Origin: Dugong dugon
Lineage: Eukaryota > Chordata > Mammalia > Sirenia > Dugongidae
DNA: 64,000 nucleotides
Assembly (NCBI GenBank): GCA_030035585.1
Contig: CM057464.1
Span: forward strand, 78,724,919-78,788,918
Reading direction: 5' to 3'
A program made the translations under genes and the position numbers. This document shows positions 47,702 through 59,643 of the stretch, one piece after another. Position 1 is the stretch's first letter, and each line of letters begins with the position of its first letter. The notes under the pieces were generated by a model. It was not told where the DNA came from, did not search any database, and was given only the letters and a program-made list of their open reading frames with translations.

Positions 47702-47897
47702 AGAAGCCCTGGTGGCGCAGTAGTTAAAAGCTCGGCTGCGAATCAAAACCCACCAGCTGCTCTGCGGGAAAAAGATGTTTCAGTCTGTTTCCGTAAAGAT
47801 TACAGCCTTGGAAGCCCTATGGGGCAGTTCTACTCTGTCCTGTAGGGTTGCTATGAGTCAGAATCGTCTCAACAGCAATGGGTTTGGTTTTGGTATA
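47702..47897 (+). repeat. AfroSINE (long variant)
   Basis: GAAGCCCTGGTGGCGCAG head, the TTCCGTAAAGATTACAGCC segment and the usual tail. Confidence 0.92.
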
Positions 47898-49335
47898 TAG
47901 CCCTATTAGGGTGAGACACAATGCAATTGTGTGTGTATTTGGATTCCTCTGATATGCCCCTCTCTAGAAGTGGACAAATTGAGAGAGTAGTTTCACTTGT
48001 TCTTGCATCTTTATTCTCTCATCCCCAAATACCTCAAATGGTGTACACATACACACATGTACATTCACATTCACACACACAAGCAGGAAAGAAAGTATAT
48101 CATTAAGGATCAAGTTTTGCTGCATGTAATGAAAACCCAGTCACTGTGACTTAAAGAGATAGGAGTTTTCTCTCTCTCGCTCTCCCTCCTTTTCCCTCCC
48201 TGTCTCCTTCACTCTCTCGGTCTCTGTCAATCTCTCTTGCTTGTTACTCCACATTGTGTGGATTCTATTCTCAAGCGCAGGGGTATTTCCATTCCCAAGG
48301 GCATGACACTAACCCCATTACCTGCAGGCTAGCCAGCAGGAAAGCGAAGGGAAAAAAAGGGAAAGGGAAAGGGCAGGGGACACAGCATTAATCTTAAGGA
48401 AATGTCCTCGAAGCTTCCATACAACACTTGTACTAACATCTCTTTGGCCTGAACCTAATAACTTGAACTCATTCAGCCACAATGGAGTTCAGAAATGTCG
48501 TATTTACTTTGCTTGGTGTGTTCCCAGTTAACACTTTGAGGTTCTATTAGTGAGGACCGAGGGGGAATGACTACTGGCAGACAACTAGCAAGCTGCCACA
48601 GGGTTCCTCCCTAGCCCTCCCATGATGTAATAACGTGTGGAATTTCATTCTCGGAACTTTTGCAGATTCCTTTGCTTCCTCACCACACTGCCTTTCTCTC
48701 TCCCAAGTGCTTTCACTCTCTCTCTTAATCTACTCAGGAACCTTACTCTGGTGTATACAAACACACGAGAAACCGAGAAACGAGAGGAGCAACTAGTAAA
48801 GGAGAGATTGACATTCACTATTAAAGCTACTGAGTACTAAGAATTTCAATAGAAGGATCTGGGCCAAATTCCAGCCCTCTGCTTGTGTATTTCCTATCTA
48901 ATTGAGACCACAGTCAGTTTTAATTGAACATAAAATCTCCTGTTTGATCCTAAGTAGAATAGTGTTTTCATTTGCTAGTAAGTGGATTTTGGACTTCTTC
49001 CCAAAGGAAGCTACACTTTAGTGATAGTTACAATATTATCTCATTCAAACAAAAAACCTAGAACCTTTAATATTCTTTGGGGAGAAACCAGCCTCTGTGG
49101 ACCACAGAATCTGTAATTTAAATACAAATTTAAGCTGCAAATATAGCCTCGGTCAGTTAGGCAGTTGTTCTCATACTCCACAGAGCACTAGAAGTTTCAG
49201 AGTGATGTCTCAGGCAACAAGAATACAGCAAAGCAAGTAAATTCCATCCCCCCATCACACACATACCCCATGACGCCTATATTTTTTTATACATTGGGCT
49301 TCTATATGAGGTACTGTGCAAAGAAAGGCTTTGGC
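47898..49335. other. Intergenic, low-complexity and unrecognised
   Basis: A TCTC-rich tract at 48163-48240 may belong to an old repeat (48108-48430). The rest shows nothing I recognise. Confidence 0.45.
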
Positions 49336-50338
49336 TACAGTTATGGACTGAATTTTGACACCCCCCCCCCCCATTTGTGTTAGAATCCTAACCTCCATAC
49401 CTTTGGATGTAATCCTACTGGGAATAGGATTTTCTTTGCTATAGTAATGAGATCATATCAGCGCAGGATGCATCCTGTTATGGATTGAGTTGTGTCTCCG
49501 AAAATAGACTACTTGGCTAGGTCATGATTCCTAGTAGTGTTTGGTTGCCCTCCATTTTGTGACCTGATATGATTATCCTATGTGTTGTAAATCCTAACCT
49601 CTATGCTATTAATGAGGCAGGATTAGAGGTAGTTATGTTAATAAGGCAGGACAAAATCTACAGGATTAGGTTGTATCTTGAGTCAATCTCTTTTGAGATA
49701 TAAAAGGAGAAGGAAGTGTGGGGGTGGCGGTGCTAATACTACTAAGAATGAAGAGCTGGGAGCAAAGTGCATCCTTTGGACCCAGGGTCCCTGCGCTAAG
49801 AAGCTCCTAGACTCTGGGGAAGATTGGTGCCAAGACACATGGAGATCTCCAAGGAGCGCTGGTCCCACAGATGTTAAAAAGAGACAAGAAACTTCTCCCA
49901 GAGCTGACAGAGAGAGAAAGCCTTCCTCTAGAGCTGGCGCCCTGAATTCAGACTTACTAGCCTCCTAAACTGTGAGAAAATAAGTTTCTGTTTATTAAAG
50001 CCATCCACGTGTAGTATTTCCGTTATAGCAGCACTAGATAACTAAGACAGTTCTAAACTTAATCACTTTTGAATTATACAAAGAGCAGATTAGACACAGA
50101 ACTGAGCACATACTGAGGGAGATAAATGCCATGTGAAGATCGCCAAGGAACCAAAGAGTGCTGGGGCTACAGAAGGTAAAAGAGACAAGGATCTCCCCCA
50201 GAGCCAACAGAGAGCCTTCCCCTATATTTGGTGCCCTGAATTCAGACTTCTAGCCTTCTAAACTGTGAGAAAATAAATTTCTGTCTATTAAAGTTACCCA
50301 CTTGTGGTATTTCTGTTACAGCAACACTAGCTAAAACA
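49336..50338 (+). mobile_element. Outer LTR interrupted by the nested LTR
   Basis: Left part 49336-49475 (TTATGGACTGAATTTTGACA, then a C-run) and right part 50050-50338 (AGACTTCTAGCCTTCTAAAC, CACTTGTGGTATTTCTG). A related MaLR-type fossil, broken. Confidence 0.65.
49476..50049 (+). mobile_element. MaLR-like solo LTR nested in a broken LTR
   Basis: Same type as 47096-47577 (GAGATATAAAAGGAG, GGGTCCCTGCGCTAAGAAG, CTAAGACA end). It sits between the two parts of another LTR. Confidence 0.75.
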
Positions 50339-50583
50339 GCTGCTTTCAAATATCTGACCTCATTGTCCCCAGCCCTAATTCTATTCCTTGTGGGTTTGTT
50401 TTGTGGAGATATGATAGATCTGAAGCTCCTAAATCTTTCAGGAGCTAATGGAGAAGGACAAAAAAAAGAAGGGACACGTGAAAACTTCTGCCAACTCATA
50501 TCAGGACATATTTTTGCAAATTATTTAACTTATTTGGAAAGATCACAATGATGTTCTCAAACTGAATCCTCAATATGTTGATT

Positions 50584-50790
50584 CAAAAAAAAAATCCAAA
50601 CCCATTGCCATCAAGTCTCTTCTGACTCATAGTGACCCTACAGAGTAGAATGCCCCATAGGTTTTCCAAGGCTATAAAGCTTTACAGAAGCAAACTGTCA
50701 CATCTTTCTGCTAGAGTGGCTGGTGAGTTTGAACTGTCAACCTTTCGGTTAGCAGCCAAGTGTTTAACCACTGCGCCATCAGGCCTCCTT
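50584..50790 (-). repeat. AfroSINE (long variant), downstream of LGSN
   Basis: Nearly complete, flanked by ATATGTTGATT and ATATCTTGATT. It lies just beyond the probable LGSN 3' end. Confidence 0.9.
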
Positions 50791-51052
50791 ATATCTTGAT
50801 TAGTGAGATGTGAGATTATATTAGTATTTTTGTCTCAACCTATGTGTGTAATTGGTTATTTCTTCTTATGTTTTAGCCATTTAAATTTTTCTTTCTAAAG
50901 TTTAAGTCTTTTTTTTTTTTTTTAATGCATGAATGTAATTATTGCCTGGGAACACTGATTATTCCTATCTTGGTCAACATACAAAAAACACAGAGGAAAT
51001 CATGACAGCCCGACAAGTCTGGTAAATTTGCATACTACAGCTTCATCACAAC

Positions 51053-51058
51053 TTTATT
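51053..51058 (-). promoter_or_regulatory. LGSN: Candidate LGSN polyadenylation signal
   Basis: The minus strand reads AATAAA here, about 150 nt past the LGSN stop codon, which would give a 3'UTR near 170 nt. Another AATAAA at 51202-51207 directly abuts the stop and is too early to be the main signal. The 3'UTR includes an AAAC-rich simple stretch (51115-51150). Confidence 0.5.
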
Positions 51059-51207
51059 GTTCGTTTCTATTAAATATTCCATGGGGATAAAAAAGAGTGA
51101 CAGTATTTCAGGGGTTTTTTTTTGTTTGTTTGTTTGTTTTGTTTTTAATCTTTTCTTTCTGGAAGATTGGCTACTCAAGTAATAATCATATCCTTAAGGG
51201 ATTTATT

Positions 51208-52407
51208 CTAAATAAAATACTCTAAGAATTTATTTCTCTCAGCATCAGTTTCTTGGGTTTCCAACTCATATTTCTTCATGGCAACAAAATAGCGAATAAA
51301 AGTTTCTCCTAGAGCCTGTCTCAGACATTGATCTTCCTCTAGTGCCACAAGGGCATCTTCCAGTTTCAAAGGGATCTCAGAAGGTTTCGGCTGATAAAAG
51401 TCTGTGCCGTCATCTGGATCAGCCAAGACACCATCACTGCTTTGAAGTCCATCCAAGCCTGCAGCAATAGTCGCAGCCAGCACCAGGTAAGGGTTTGCTG
51501 TCGCTGAGCCTAGTTTATTTTCTATCCGGATGCCTTTCTCACCGTGACACTTGATATTAAACGCACAGCTGTTATCATTGTATCCCCAGGTTGTAGGCAC
51601 ACTCTGCTTCAGGTCTTTACTTTCCTTGGAATAACGCTTTCGGCAGCTAACAGCAGGAGCCATCAGGCAGCTGAGAGCTGCAGAGTGTTTCAAGAGTCCG
51701 GCCAACCATTTTTTCCCAGTCATTGTGAGCCCTTCAACTCCAGAACTGCTGCAAAATACATTTTGCTTCTCACTGACATCCCAGAGACTATGAGACAAAA
51801 TTCCTGAATTGCAGAATCCAGTCTCAATGAAAAAGCTGGCAATATAATTATATTTCCTTCCCAATTCTTTGACACCTGTTCTTAGGGTAAATGCATTATC
51901 AGCTGTGCTGATGCCAAATTCTGGCAGAAAACAGATTTCCATGTGACCAGGCCTAGTGTAGGAGGAAAAGCTCTCAACATTGGCTCCAATCTGATACAAA
52001 CCATCAATGAGTTCGTGCATAAAGCGCTGCTCATGGTTATTTAGTAATGGTGAAACAGGAAATGATATGGTCTTCGAGGTGATAATTTCAGGCACACCAA
52101 AAATGCAGAAATCATAGATGAAGGCAGAGCGCAGGGAAAAGCCAGAGTCCTGCAAGTGGCTCAGCTGCCTCTTTGCAATGTACCTTGGAGAAGTCAACAG
52201 AGGATCACCGGTCACAGTGAACGTATCACATATCACTCTTGCAGTTCTCTCAGCCCACGGCAAAACTTTAAAGGTGGATAACTCTGGCATCAGGACTATG
52301 TCGCTATTAAAACATGTTGCTCTTATGTGATTCACTTCATTGTCTTTAGGGTTCGGTATCAATTCAAGATAACCTCTGGGCATGTAAACTCCATGGATCA
52401 CTTTTTC
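51208..52407 (-). CDS. LGSN: Lengsin (LGSN), last coding exon
   Basis: This exon encodes 399 residues and a TAG stop. It covers the glutamine-synthetase-like C-terminal catalytic fold of lengsin, a structural lens protein related to class I glutamine synthetase that is known not to have synthetase activity. The reading frame is open throughout. Recognisable blocks include [14 protein letters not shown] near the start, [18 protein letters not shown] in the middle, [19 protein letters not shown], and the terminal KFLEYFI. The acceptor AG sits at 52408-52409 after a pyrimidine tract, and translation enters in phase 0 as E-K-V-I-H-G, continuing the FFQ that ends the upstream exon. A GTG at 52401 is internal and not a start. 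In the synthetase family the first metal-binding Glu-x-Glu and the loop histidine are conserved; here the matching segments read YDF and SGILSHSLW, so these residues appear lost, as in other lengsins. Length and ends agree with the human protein as I recall it. Certain as LGSN; the residue alignment is by eye. Confidence 0.97.
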   Translation of the reverse strand, partial: EKVIHGVYMPRGYLELIPNPKDNEVNHIRATCFNSDIVLMPELSTFKVLPWAERTARVICDTFTVTGDPLLTSPRYIAKRQLSHLQDSGFSLRSAFIYDFCIFGVPEIITSKTISFPVSPLLNNHEQRFMHELIDGLYQIGANVESFSSYTRPGHMEICFLPEFGISTADNAFTLRTGVKELGRKYNYIASFFIETGFCNSGILSHSLWDVSEKQNVFCSSSGVEGLTMTGKKWLAGLLKHSAALSCLMAPAVSCRKRYSKESKDLKQSVPTTWGYNDNSCAFNIKCHGEKGIRIENKLGSATANPYLVLAATIAAGLDGLQSSDGVLADPDDGTDFYQPKPSEIPLKLEDALVALEEDQCLRQALGETFIRYFVAMKKYELETQETDAERNKFLEYFI

Positions 52408-52597
52408 CTAAACAAGAAAAGGATAGAGCAATTTCGTTTTGGTGAAAACAAACAAACAGAAGTGTTGAAAAGAGTTTTACTAATGGGGGGAAAAAACAAG
52501 TGTTTAACATCTGTTGGTTAACACTACTAGTTATCAGACAAATTTTGAAATATTTTTAAATCAAACTCCCCAAAGGTATTTTTATAAACAACTCTTA

Positions 52598-52909
52598 TTA
52601 TTTTTTTTTATTGTTGTAGTCTAAATGAAGTTTACATTTCAAGTTAGTCTCCCATACAAATGCTTATACATACATTGTTATGTGACTCTAATTGCTCACT
52701 CCATTCTGCAACAGCACACTCCTCCTTTCCGTCCCTGATTCCCCATGTCCATTCAACCAGCTCCTAACCCTCTCTGCCTCCCCATCTCACCTCTGGACAG
52801 AAGCTGCCCCTTTGGTCTTTTGTATCTACTTGAGCTAAGAGGCACACTCCTCACGAGCATCACTTTATGTCCCACAGTCCAATCCAATCCCTGTCTGAAG
52901 AGTTACAAA
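52598..52909 (-). mobile_element. Non-LTR retrotransposon 3' end (probable L1 subfamily)
   Basis: Poly-T at the left and a flanking direct repeat AACTCTTA (52588-52595 and 52910-52917) show insertion by target-primed reverse transcription in the minus orientation. The body (CCACAGTCCAATCCAATCC, GTCTGAAGAG) differs from the other L1 3'UTRs here. I believe it is another afrotherian L1 3'UTR; the family was not verified. Confidence 0.7.
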
Positions 52910-53397
52910 TAACTCTTAATATTTTTAACCTTAAAGAGCTAAAACTAGTAGTCATTAAAAAAGATGTGATAATAAACAAAATCTCTTTATATCAAAAGAC
53001 AACAATAAAGCCTTGTAAAACTATTTCAAACTATCACAATCAAATGTACTCTTGAAAACACTATTTCTTTGATGGCGTAGTTGCTAATATTTCAGATACG
53101 GCTTTATTTTGGGTTATTCCATTGTAATCCTAGTAGTTAACAGACTCAGAAGAAGTCTACGGTAAAGAATGCTCAGTCCTCAGAGAGCCCATTGTGGTCA
53201 GTCCTATGGCACCGGGGACAGCCGTCCGAACACCAGACGAATCACATCCGCTGACAGCGGCAGTCCTCTCTTCATTCACTTTTACAGCCCACTTAAGAAT
53301 TAATCATGTCACCGTCTCAGAGTCCTGGAAATCTTGCCTGCGAATGTGGACCTGTATCTCCAAAATTATAGTTTCACCCATGAAGTGGGTGAAAGCA

Positions 53398-53535
53398 AAT
53401 CGGACTTCTAGTCCTGGCTCTTTCATTAATTAGTTGTGTAGAGTTTGGCAAGTTGCTTGGACTCTATTTGCCTCAGCTTCCATTTCTGTAAAACAAAGCT
53501 GCTAGACAAGATGATTGCTAAAGCACTTTCTAGCC
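53398..53535 (+). repeat. MIR-like fragment in LGSN intron
   Basis: CTAGTCCTGGCTCTTTCATT, GTTTGGCAAGTTGCTTGGAC and GCCTCAGCTTCCATTTCTG in MIR order. Confidence 0.65.
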
Positions 53536-53807
53536 ATATACCCCTAGGGTTCAGTGAATTTGCTCATTTATTTAACTTTTGCTATGTGCCAGACAACATA
53601 AAAGTGATGAGGTTATAAAGTTGAACAGACTCATAAAACAAATTCTAGAAATTGTATAATAGGAATATCAACAAGGCTTCAGGTGTTGAGGATGGTTACA
53701 CTGACGGGTGGGGAAAAAGCCCTGACTATAAAGTTTGCTTCCCATGATGTCAGTGAGCATCGTGAAGTTAATAAAACACCTGAACATTCTGCAAGCCTGA
53801 CTTTTTA

Positions 53808-56261
53808 TTGTTGGTGTTGTTGTTAGGTGCCATCGAGTCAATTCCGACTCATAGCCGCCCTGTGTACAACAGAATGAAACACTGCCCAGTCATGCACCGT
53901 TCTCACTATTGTTGTTATGCTTGAGCCCGTTGTTGCATCACTGTGTCAAATACATCTCGTGGAGGGTCTTCCCTTTTTTTGCTGACCTTCTACTTTACCA
54001 TGTATGATGTCCTACAGGGATTGGTTCCTCCTGATGACATGCCCAAAGTACATGAGACGAAGTCTCACCATCGTTGCTTCTAAGGAACATTCTGGCTGTA
54101 CATCTTTAAAGATCTATTTGTTCATTCTTCTGGCAGTCCACGGTATATTCAATATTCTTTGCCAACACCACAATTCAAAGACATCAATTCTTCTTTGGTC
54201 TTCCTTATTCTCCAGCTTTTGCACACATATAAGGCCATCGAAAATATAATGACTTGGGTCACACAAGCACGCTTGGTCCTCAAAATGACGTCTTTGCTTT
54301 TTAATACTTTAAAGAGGTCTTTTACAGCAGATTTGCTCAATGCAAATTGATTTCTTGACTAATGCTTCCATGGGTGTTGATTGTAGATCCAAGTAAAATG
54401 AAATTCTTGGCAACTTTAATCTTTTCTCCATTTATGATAATGTTGCTTATTGGTCCAGTTGTGAGGATTTTTGTTTTCTTTATATAGAGGTGTAATCCCT
54501 ACTGAAGGCTATAGTCTTTGATCTTTATCGGTAAGTGCTTCAAGTCCTCTTCACTTGTAGCAAGTAAGGTTGTGTCTCTGCATATTACAGGAAGATGTTA
54601 ATGAGTCTTCCTCCAATCCTGATGCCCCGTTCTTCTTCATATAGTCCAGCTCCTCGGATTATTTGCTCAGCATACAGATTGAATACGTGTGGTGAAAGGA
54701 TACAACCCTGACGCACACCTTTCTTGATTTTAAACCATGCTATATCTTCTTGTTCTGTTCAAACAATTGCCTCTTGATCTATGTACAGGTTCCTTATGAG
54801 CACAATTAAGTATTCTGGAATGCCCATTCTTCATAATGTTATCCATAATTTGTTATGATCCACACAGTCGAATACCTTTGCATAGTCAATAAAACACAGG
54901 TAAACATCTTTCCAGTATTCTCTGCTTTTAGCCAAGATCCAACTGACATCTGTAACGACATCCCTTGTTCCAGGTCCTCTTCTGAATCTGGCTTGACTTT
55001 CTGGCAGTTACCTGTCGATGTACTGCTGCCACTGCTTTTGAATGATCTTCAGCAAAATTTTACTTGTATGTGATATTAACGATATTGTTTGATAATTTCC
55101 GCATTCAGTTGGATCACCTTTCTTTGGAATGGGCACCACTATGGATCTCTTCCAGTCATTTGGCCAGGTAATTGTCTTCCAAATTTCTTTGCATATACAA
55201 GTGAGCACTTCCAGAGTTGCATCCATGTGTTGAAACATCTCAACTGGTATTCTGTCAATTCCTGGAGCTTCATTTTTTGCCAATGCTTTTAGTGTAGCTT
55301 GAACTTCTTCCTTCAATACCATTGGTTCTTGATCATATGCTATCTCCTGAAATGGCTGAACATCCACCAGTTCTTTTTGGTACAGTAACTCTGTATTCCT
55401 TTTATCTTCTTTTGATGCTTCCTGTGCCATTCAATATTTTACCCATAGAATCCTTGTGTATTGCAACTCAAGTCTTGAAATTTTCCTTCAGTTTTTTCAG
55501 CTTTAGAAATGCAGAGCATGTTCTTCCCTTTTGGTTTTCTAACTACAGGTCTTTGCACATTTCATTATAATACTTTACTTTGTCTTCTCAAGCTGCCCTT
55601 TGAAATCTTCTGTTCAGCTCTTACTTCATTTCTTCCATTTGCTTTAGCTACTTTACTTTCAAGAGTAAGTTTTAGAGTCTCTTCTGACATCCCTTTTGGT
55701 CTTTTGTTTTTTCTGTCTTTTAATGACCTTTTGCTGTCTTCATGTATGATGTCCTTGATGTCATCCCCCAATGCATCTGGTCTTTGGTCATTAGTGTTCA
55801 ATGCATCAAATCTATTCTTGAGATAGTCTCTAAATTCAAGTGGGATATACTTAAGGTCATACTTTGGCTCTTGTGGACTTGTTTTAATTTTCTTCAGCTT
55901 CATCTTGAACTTGCATATGAGCAACTGATGGCCTGTTCTGCAGTCAGCCCCTGGCCTTGTTCTGATTGCTGATATTGAGCTTCTCCATCATCTCTTTCCA
56001 TCAGATGTAGTCCATTTGATTCCTGTGTATTCCATCCAGTGAGGTCCATGTGTATAGCTGTCATTTATGTTGCAGAAAAAAGATATTTATAATCAGCAGG
56101 TCATTGGTCTTGCAAAATTCTATCATGGGAACTCCGGTATTGTTTCTGTCACCAAGGTCCTATTTTCCAACTACTGATCCATCTTTGTTTCCAGTTTTTG
56201 CATTCCAATCATCAGTAATTATCAATGCATCTTGACTGCATGTTTGATCAATTTCAGACTG
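53808..56261 (-). mobile_element. RTE (BovB-clade) LINE, 2.45 kb, 5'-truncated
   Basis: The longest RTE copy in the window. The 3' tail with (TTG)n is at the left. Reverse-transcriptase sequence is on the minus strand (KILLKIIQKQWQQYIDR, WKRSIVVPIPKKGDPTECG in 55008-55430), and further upstream coding continues to 56261, where the endonuclease-side sequence breaks off. Frames are broken into pieces of at most about 140 codons. It lies in the LGSN intron in the sense orientation. Confidence 0.92.
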
Positions 56262-57575
56262 TTACCTCAAAATCCCAAAGAGAACATAGCTACCAAAGAG
56301 GGGCTGGTCTAGAACAGGTAATCTACTGGTCCACTCTCCTGGTTTTGATCATGAGCCACTGTCTTCTTCACTCTCCACCATCTCAGTTTTCGTTTGACTT
56401 GGCTGATTCAAGCCTAGGATTACCAGTAATGAAGGTGAGCGAGTCAAGCACTATTCAGTGTCTACATCATTTCTCAACTCACTCAAGGACCTGTGTATGT
56501 GAACTTCAACTGTGGGATCTTAGAGTACTTTAGTACAAAAATCTTTTAATTCAAATTTTCACTGTAAAAAATAATGTTATTTTCCTACTTGTCAATTTTT
56601 TAGTTTGAAATTATGTGTGTTAGTTCTGTGTGTATCTAATATAAGGGATATTGTGTTTTATTCATAAGACTTCTAAGAATTCCTGCAATTTAATTCTGTG
56701 TTTGTATTCCCTTGGTTGTGAACAGTAGAGAACGGCTGGGTTCCATTTCACTCTAATTGTCCTTCACAAATTTGAATATAGTATAATGTCACACTTTACA
56801 CTTCAGGCTATTTAATCTGTATTTCTCTAAGTAGTCTTTTCTAACACTGTAATATTCTTTAATCTGGGTTTTTTTTTCCCCCCACACATTCTGAATTCAA
56901 TCTACTGTTTATTAATTTTGGCAAATATATAAATATATGTGAAAATATCTTATTCATGATAATAAATTGTTACCTTAAGTTGTGTTTATAGACATAAAGC
57001 ACTGGAATAAGTTTATGCTCCAAAATAAATTCCTATGGACTCAATAAAAATTCTGGCAGAATAGCTCAAACCTATATGACAACAGAAATCTGGACCATAG
57101 TAAAGATTATGTTTTGAAATAACTCAAGAATTAGTTTTAAGTTCTATAGGAGTATATTTTGATTTGAATATATCCAAGATAGAAAGAACCCACTTTATCT
57201 ACATATAATTTAAATAAAAGTTAATCCTTTGGTAGAACAGATACAGTTTAAGTTGACTGTAAGGTTTGAATAAGCGAACATTTGTAAGGCATTTAGCCCA
57301 GTGGCAGGCACATAGTAAGTTCTATAAATAGAGAAAGCACCATCATCATTATCATGGGTTTTTTATTTGGTCTTTTCCAATTATATAACACTCTTCTCCT
57401 CTATTCCTAGTAGATGTCCTGTTTTTTTAAAAATCAATATATTTTTTTTTCATTTAACAAGAAAGAACACCTAGACAAAAGTTGAATTGGCAAAAGTTGT
57501 CTGATAGCTATATTTTAAAAAGAAACAAAGCACACCTAGATCAACTGAAGAAATAGAAGGAAATATTAAAGCTGA

Positions 57576-57770
57576 GCTGGAGACAGTAGGTGCAGTAAAA
57601 AAGCACTGAACTGGAAGGGAGGGGTCATGGATTGATGTCCAGCTTTGCCACTAACTGCCTGCAAAACTCTGAGGAAGCTTGTCTTAACTTTCCTGGGCCT
57701 CAGTTTCCTCATTTATAAATTAAGAAAATGGATTAAATTATCTCTTATATCCCTTCATTGTCTGACTTAT
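57576..57770 (+). repeat. MIR-like element in LGSN intron
   Basis: CCAGCTTTGCCACTAACTGC and GGGCCTCAGTTTCCTCATTT match MIR. Confidence 0.65.
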
Positions 57771-57865
57771 TAATTCTCAAATTAATATTTTATTTTCCAC
57801 AACTAGAACAAAAAATTTAATTACTTAATAAAGTGAAGATTGAAATTAACTTCACTAAGCCATAA

Positions 57866-58030
57866 AAACCAAAACCAAGCCCATTGCCATCAAGCTGATT
57901 CCAACTTATAGCTACCCTATAGGACAGAGTAGAACTGCCCTATAGAGTTTCCAAGAGCACTTGTGGACTTGAACTGCTGACCTTTTGGTTAGCAGCTGTA
58001 GCACTTAACCACTGTGCCACTAGGGTGTCC
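57866..58030 (-). repeat. AfroSINE in LGSN intron
   Basis: Full length, flanked by TCACTAAGC on both sides. Confidence 0.92.
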
Positions 58031-58704
58031 ATCACTAAGCTGCAAGCAAACTCAAATTATTGACTCCGTTCTTTGTTTAATGAATTTTTCATACAGAATT
58101 GTATGTATGTGTACATGTGTACATATACTTACATTGTTTAGATTGGTTTGCACAGATGAAATCTATTTTTTTAATGTTTATTCACAATAAATATTCCAAA
58201 ATAAATTATGTAATCTTAAATTGTCAATATTCATGATGTAAATACACATTACTATGCACACCTTCACAACTTTCAAAGTGAATTTTAAGTGTTTTATTAA
58301 ATTACATATAGATACTCTATGATCTTTAAATAAGAATAAACTACCAACGGGGAAACAATGGGAAAGTGAGTTGTTCTACAAAACTAAGGCTAAGAATCAG
58401 TACAGCAATCGAGAGGAAGTATGACGAGTTACATCGAAATTCTTATTATGCAAAAACATTTTTCCTGGCACATTAAACTCAAATAAAAGTGGTATTTATA
58501 TGTGATACATTGAACTAGACAGTGGGAAATATTTTCAATAGTAATTTGGCACACACACAAAAAAAGCAAGCACAAATTGTCTCCTTATGTCAGCTTATAT
58601 CAATCCTCAGTAAATATAGGGAGCATATTAAAATATGTTTTTGTAAAGGGGTTCAACTGGAGAACTAGATCAATGTTTTAAATATATAGCTTTTTGATGT
58701 TATT

Positions 58705-59633
58705 AGCCACTGCCATCATGTCAATTCTGAACCATAGTGACCCTACAGGACAGAATGGAACTGCCCCATAGGGTTTCCAAGACTGTAAATCTTTTTTTTT
58801 TTTTTTTTTTGAGGTTTTTTTTTTTTTTTTAGTTTTATTTATTTTGTTGTTGTCGACAATATACATAGCAAAACATACACTAATTCAACAGTTTCTATAT
58901 GTACCATTTAGTAACACTGATACATTCTTCAAGTTGTGTAACCATTCGCATCCTCCTTTTCTGAGTTGTTCCTCTCCCATTAACATAGATTTACCGCCCC
59001 CTAAGGTTCCTATCTAATCTTTCAATTTGCTGTTGTCAGTTTGATCCCATATAGATCATCTCAGGGCAATAGTTTCAGGGGTTTTTCCAAACTTCATGGA
59101 GTCCATGAGAATTTGAAATTATGTTCTACATTTTTCCCCTTTTGATCATGATTCTTCTATGGAGTTTTCTATCAAAATCTTCAGTAATGGTAGCTGGGCA
59201 CCATCCAGTTCTTTAGGCCTCATGGAAAAGAAGGCAGTTGTTCATGGAGGCAATCAGCCACACATTCCATATCCTCTTCATATTCTTGACTCTCCTTTTC
59301 CCTCTGTTTATCCAGGTGAATAGAGACCAGTTGTTAAGCCTTGTATGGATGCTTGCAAGCTTTTAAGACCCCAGACACTATGCATTGAAATGGGAGGTAG
59401 AACAGAAGCACTAAACATGTTGATCAGCCAACAAATTGATATGTCTCATGACACCTTGACTCTAAACCTCCAAATCAAGAAGCCAAATCCCATGAGATTT
59501 TTGGCTGTACATAAGCAAGAGCTGTAAATCTTTAGGGAAGCAGGCTACCACATATTTCTTTCACAGAGTAGCTGGTGGGTTCAGACGGCCAACCTTTAAG
59601 TTAACAGCTGAGTGCTTTAACCAGGGCTCCTTT
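58705..59633 (-). repeat. AfroSINE split by an L1
   Basis: Two parts, 58705-58794 and 59522-59633, with the L1 3' end between. The whole is flanked by TTTTGATGTTATT (left) and TTTTGATGCTATT (right). Confidence 0.9.
58795..59521 (-). mobile_element. L1 3' end inserted into an AfroSINE
   Basis: Begins with two poly-T runs (the A-tail on the minus strand) and contains the complement of the second-type L1 3'UTR seen at 15116-15500. A perfect 12-bp direct repeat CTGTAAATCTTT flanks it (58783-58794 and 59522-59533), a standard L1 target-site duplication. It interrupts an AfroSINE, so it is younger than that SINE. Confidence 0.92.
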
Positions 59634-59643
59634 TGATGCTATT

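Noticed and set aside
49678-49968. 96-codon frame near LGSN
   Set aside because: It lies wholly inside a solo LTR and resembles no retroviral or host protein.
52401-52403. GTG/ATG near the start of the last LGSN exon as a translation start
   Set aside because: The frame continues upstream as E-K to a good splice acceptor and joins the previous exon in phase.
55008-55924. Reverse-transcriptase-like frames of 119-140 codons in the LGSN intron
   Set aside because: They are parts of the RTE copy 53808-56261 and not host exons.
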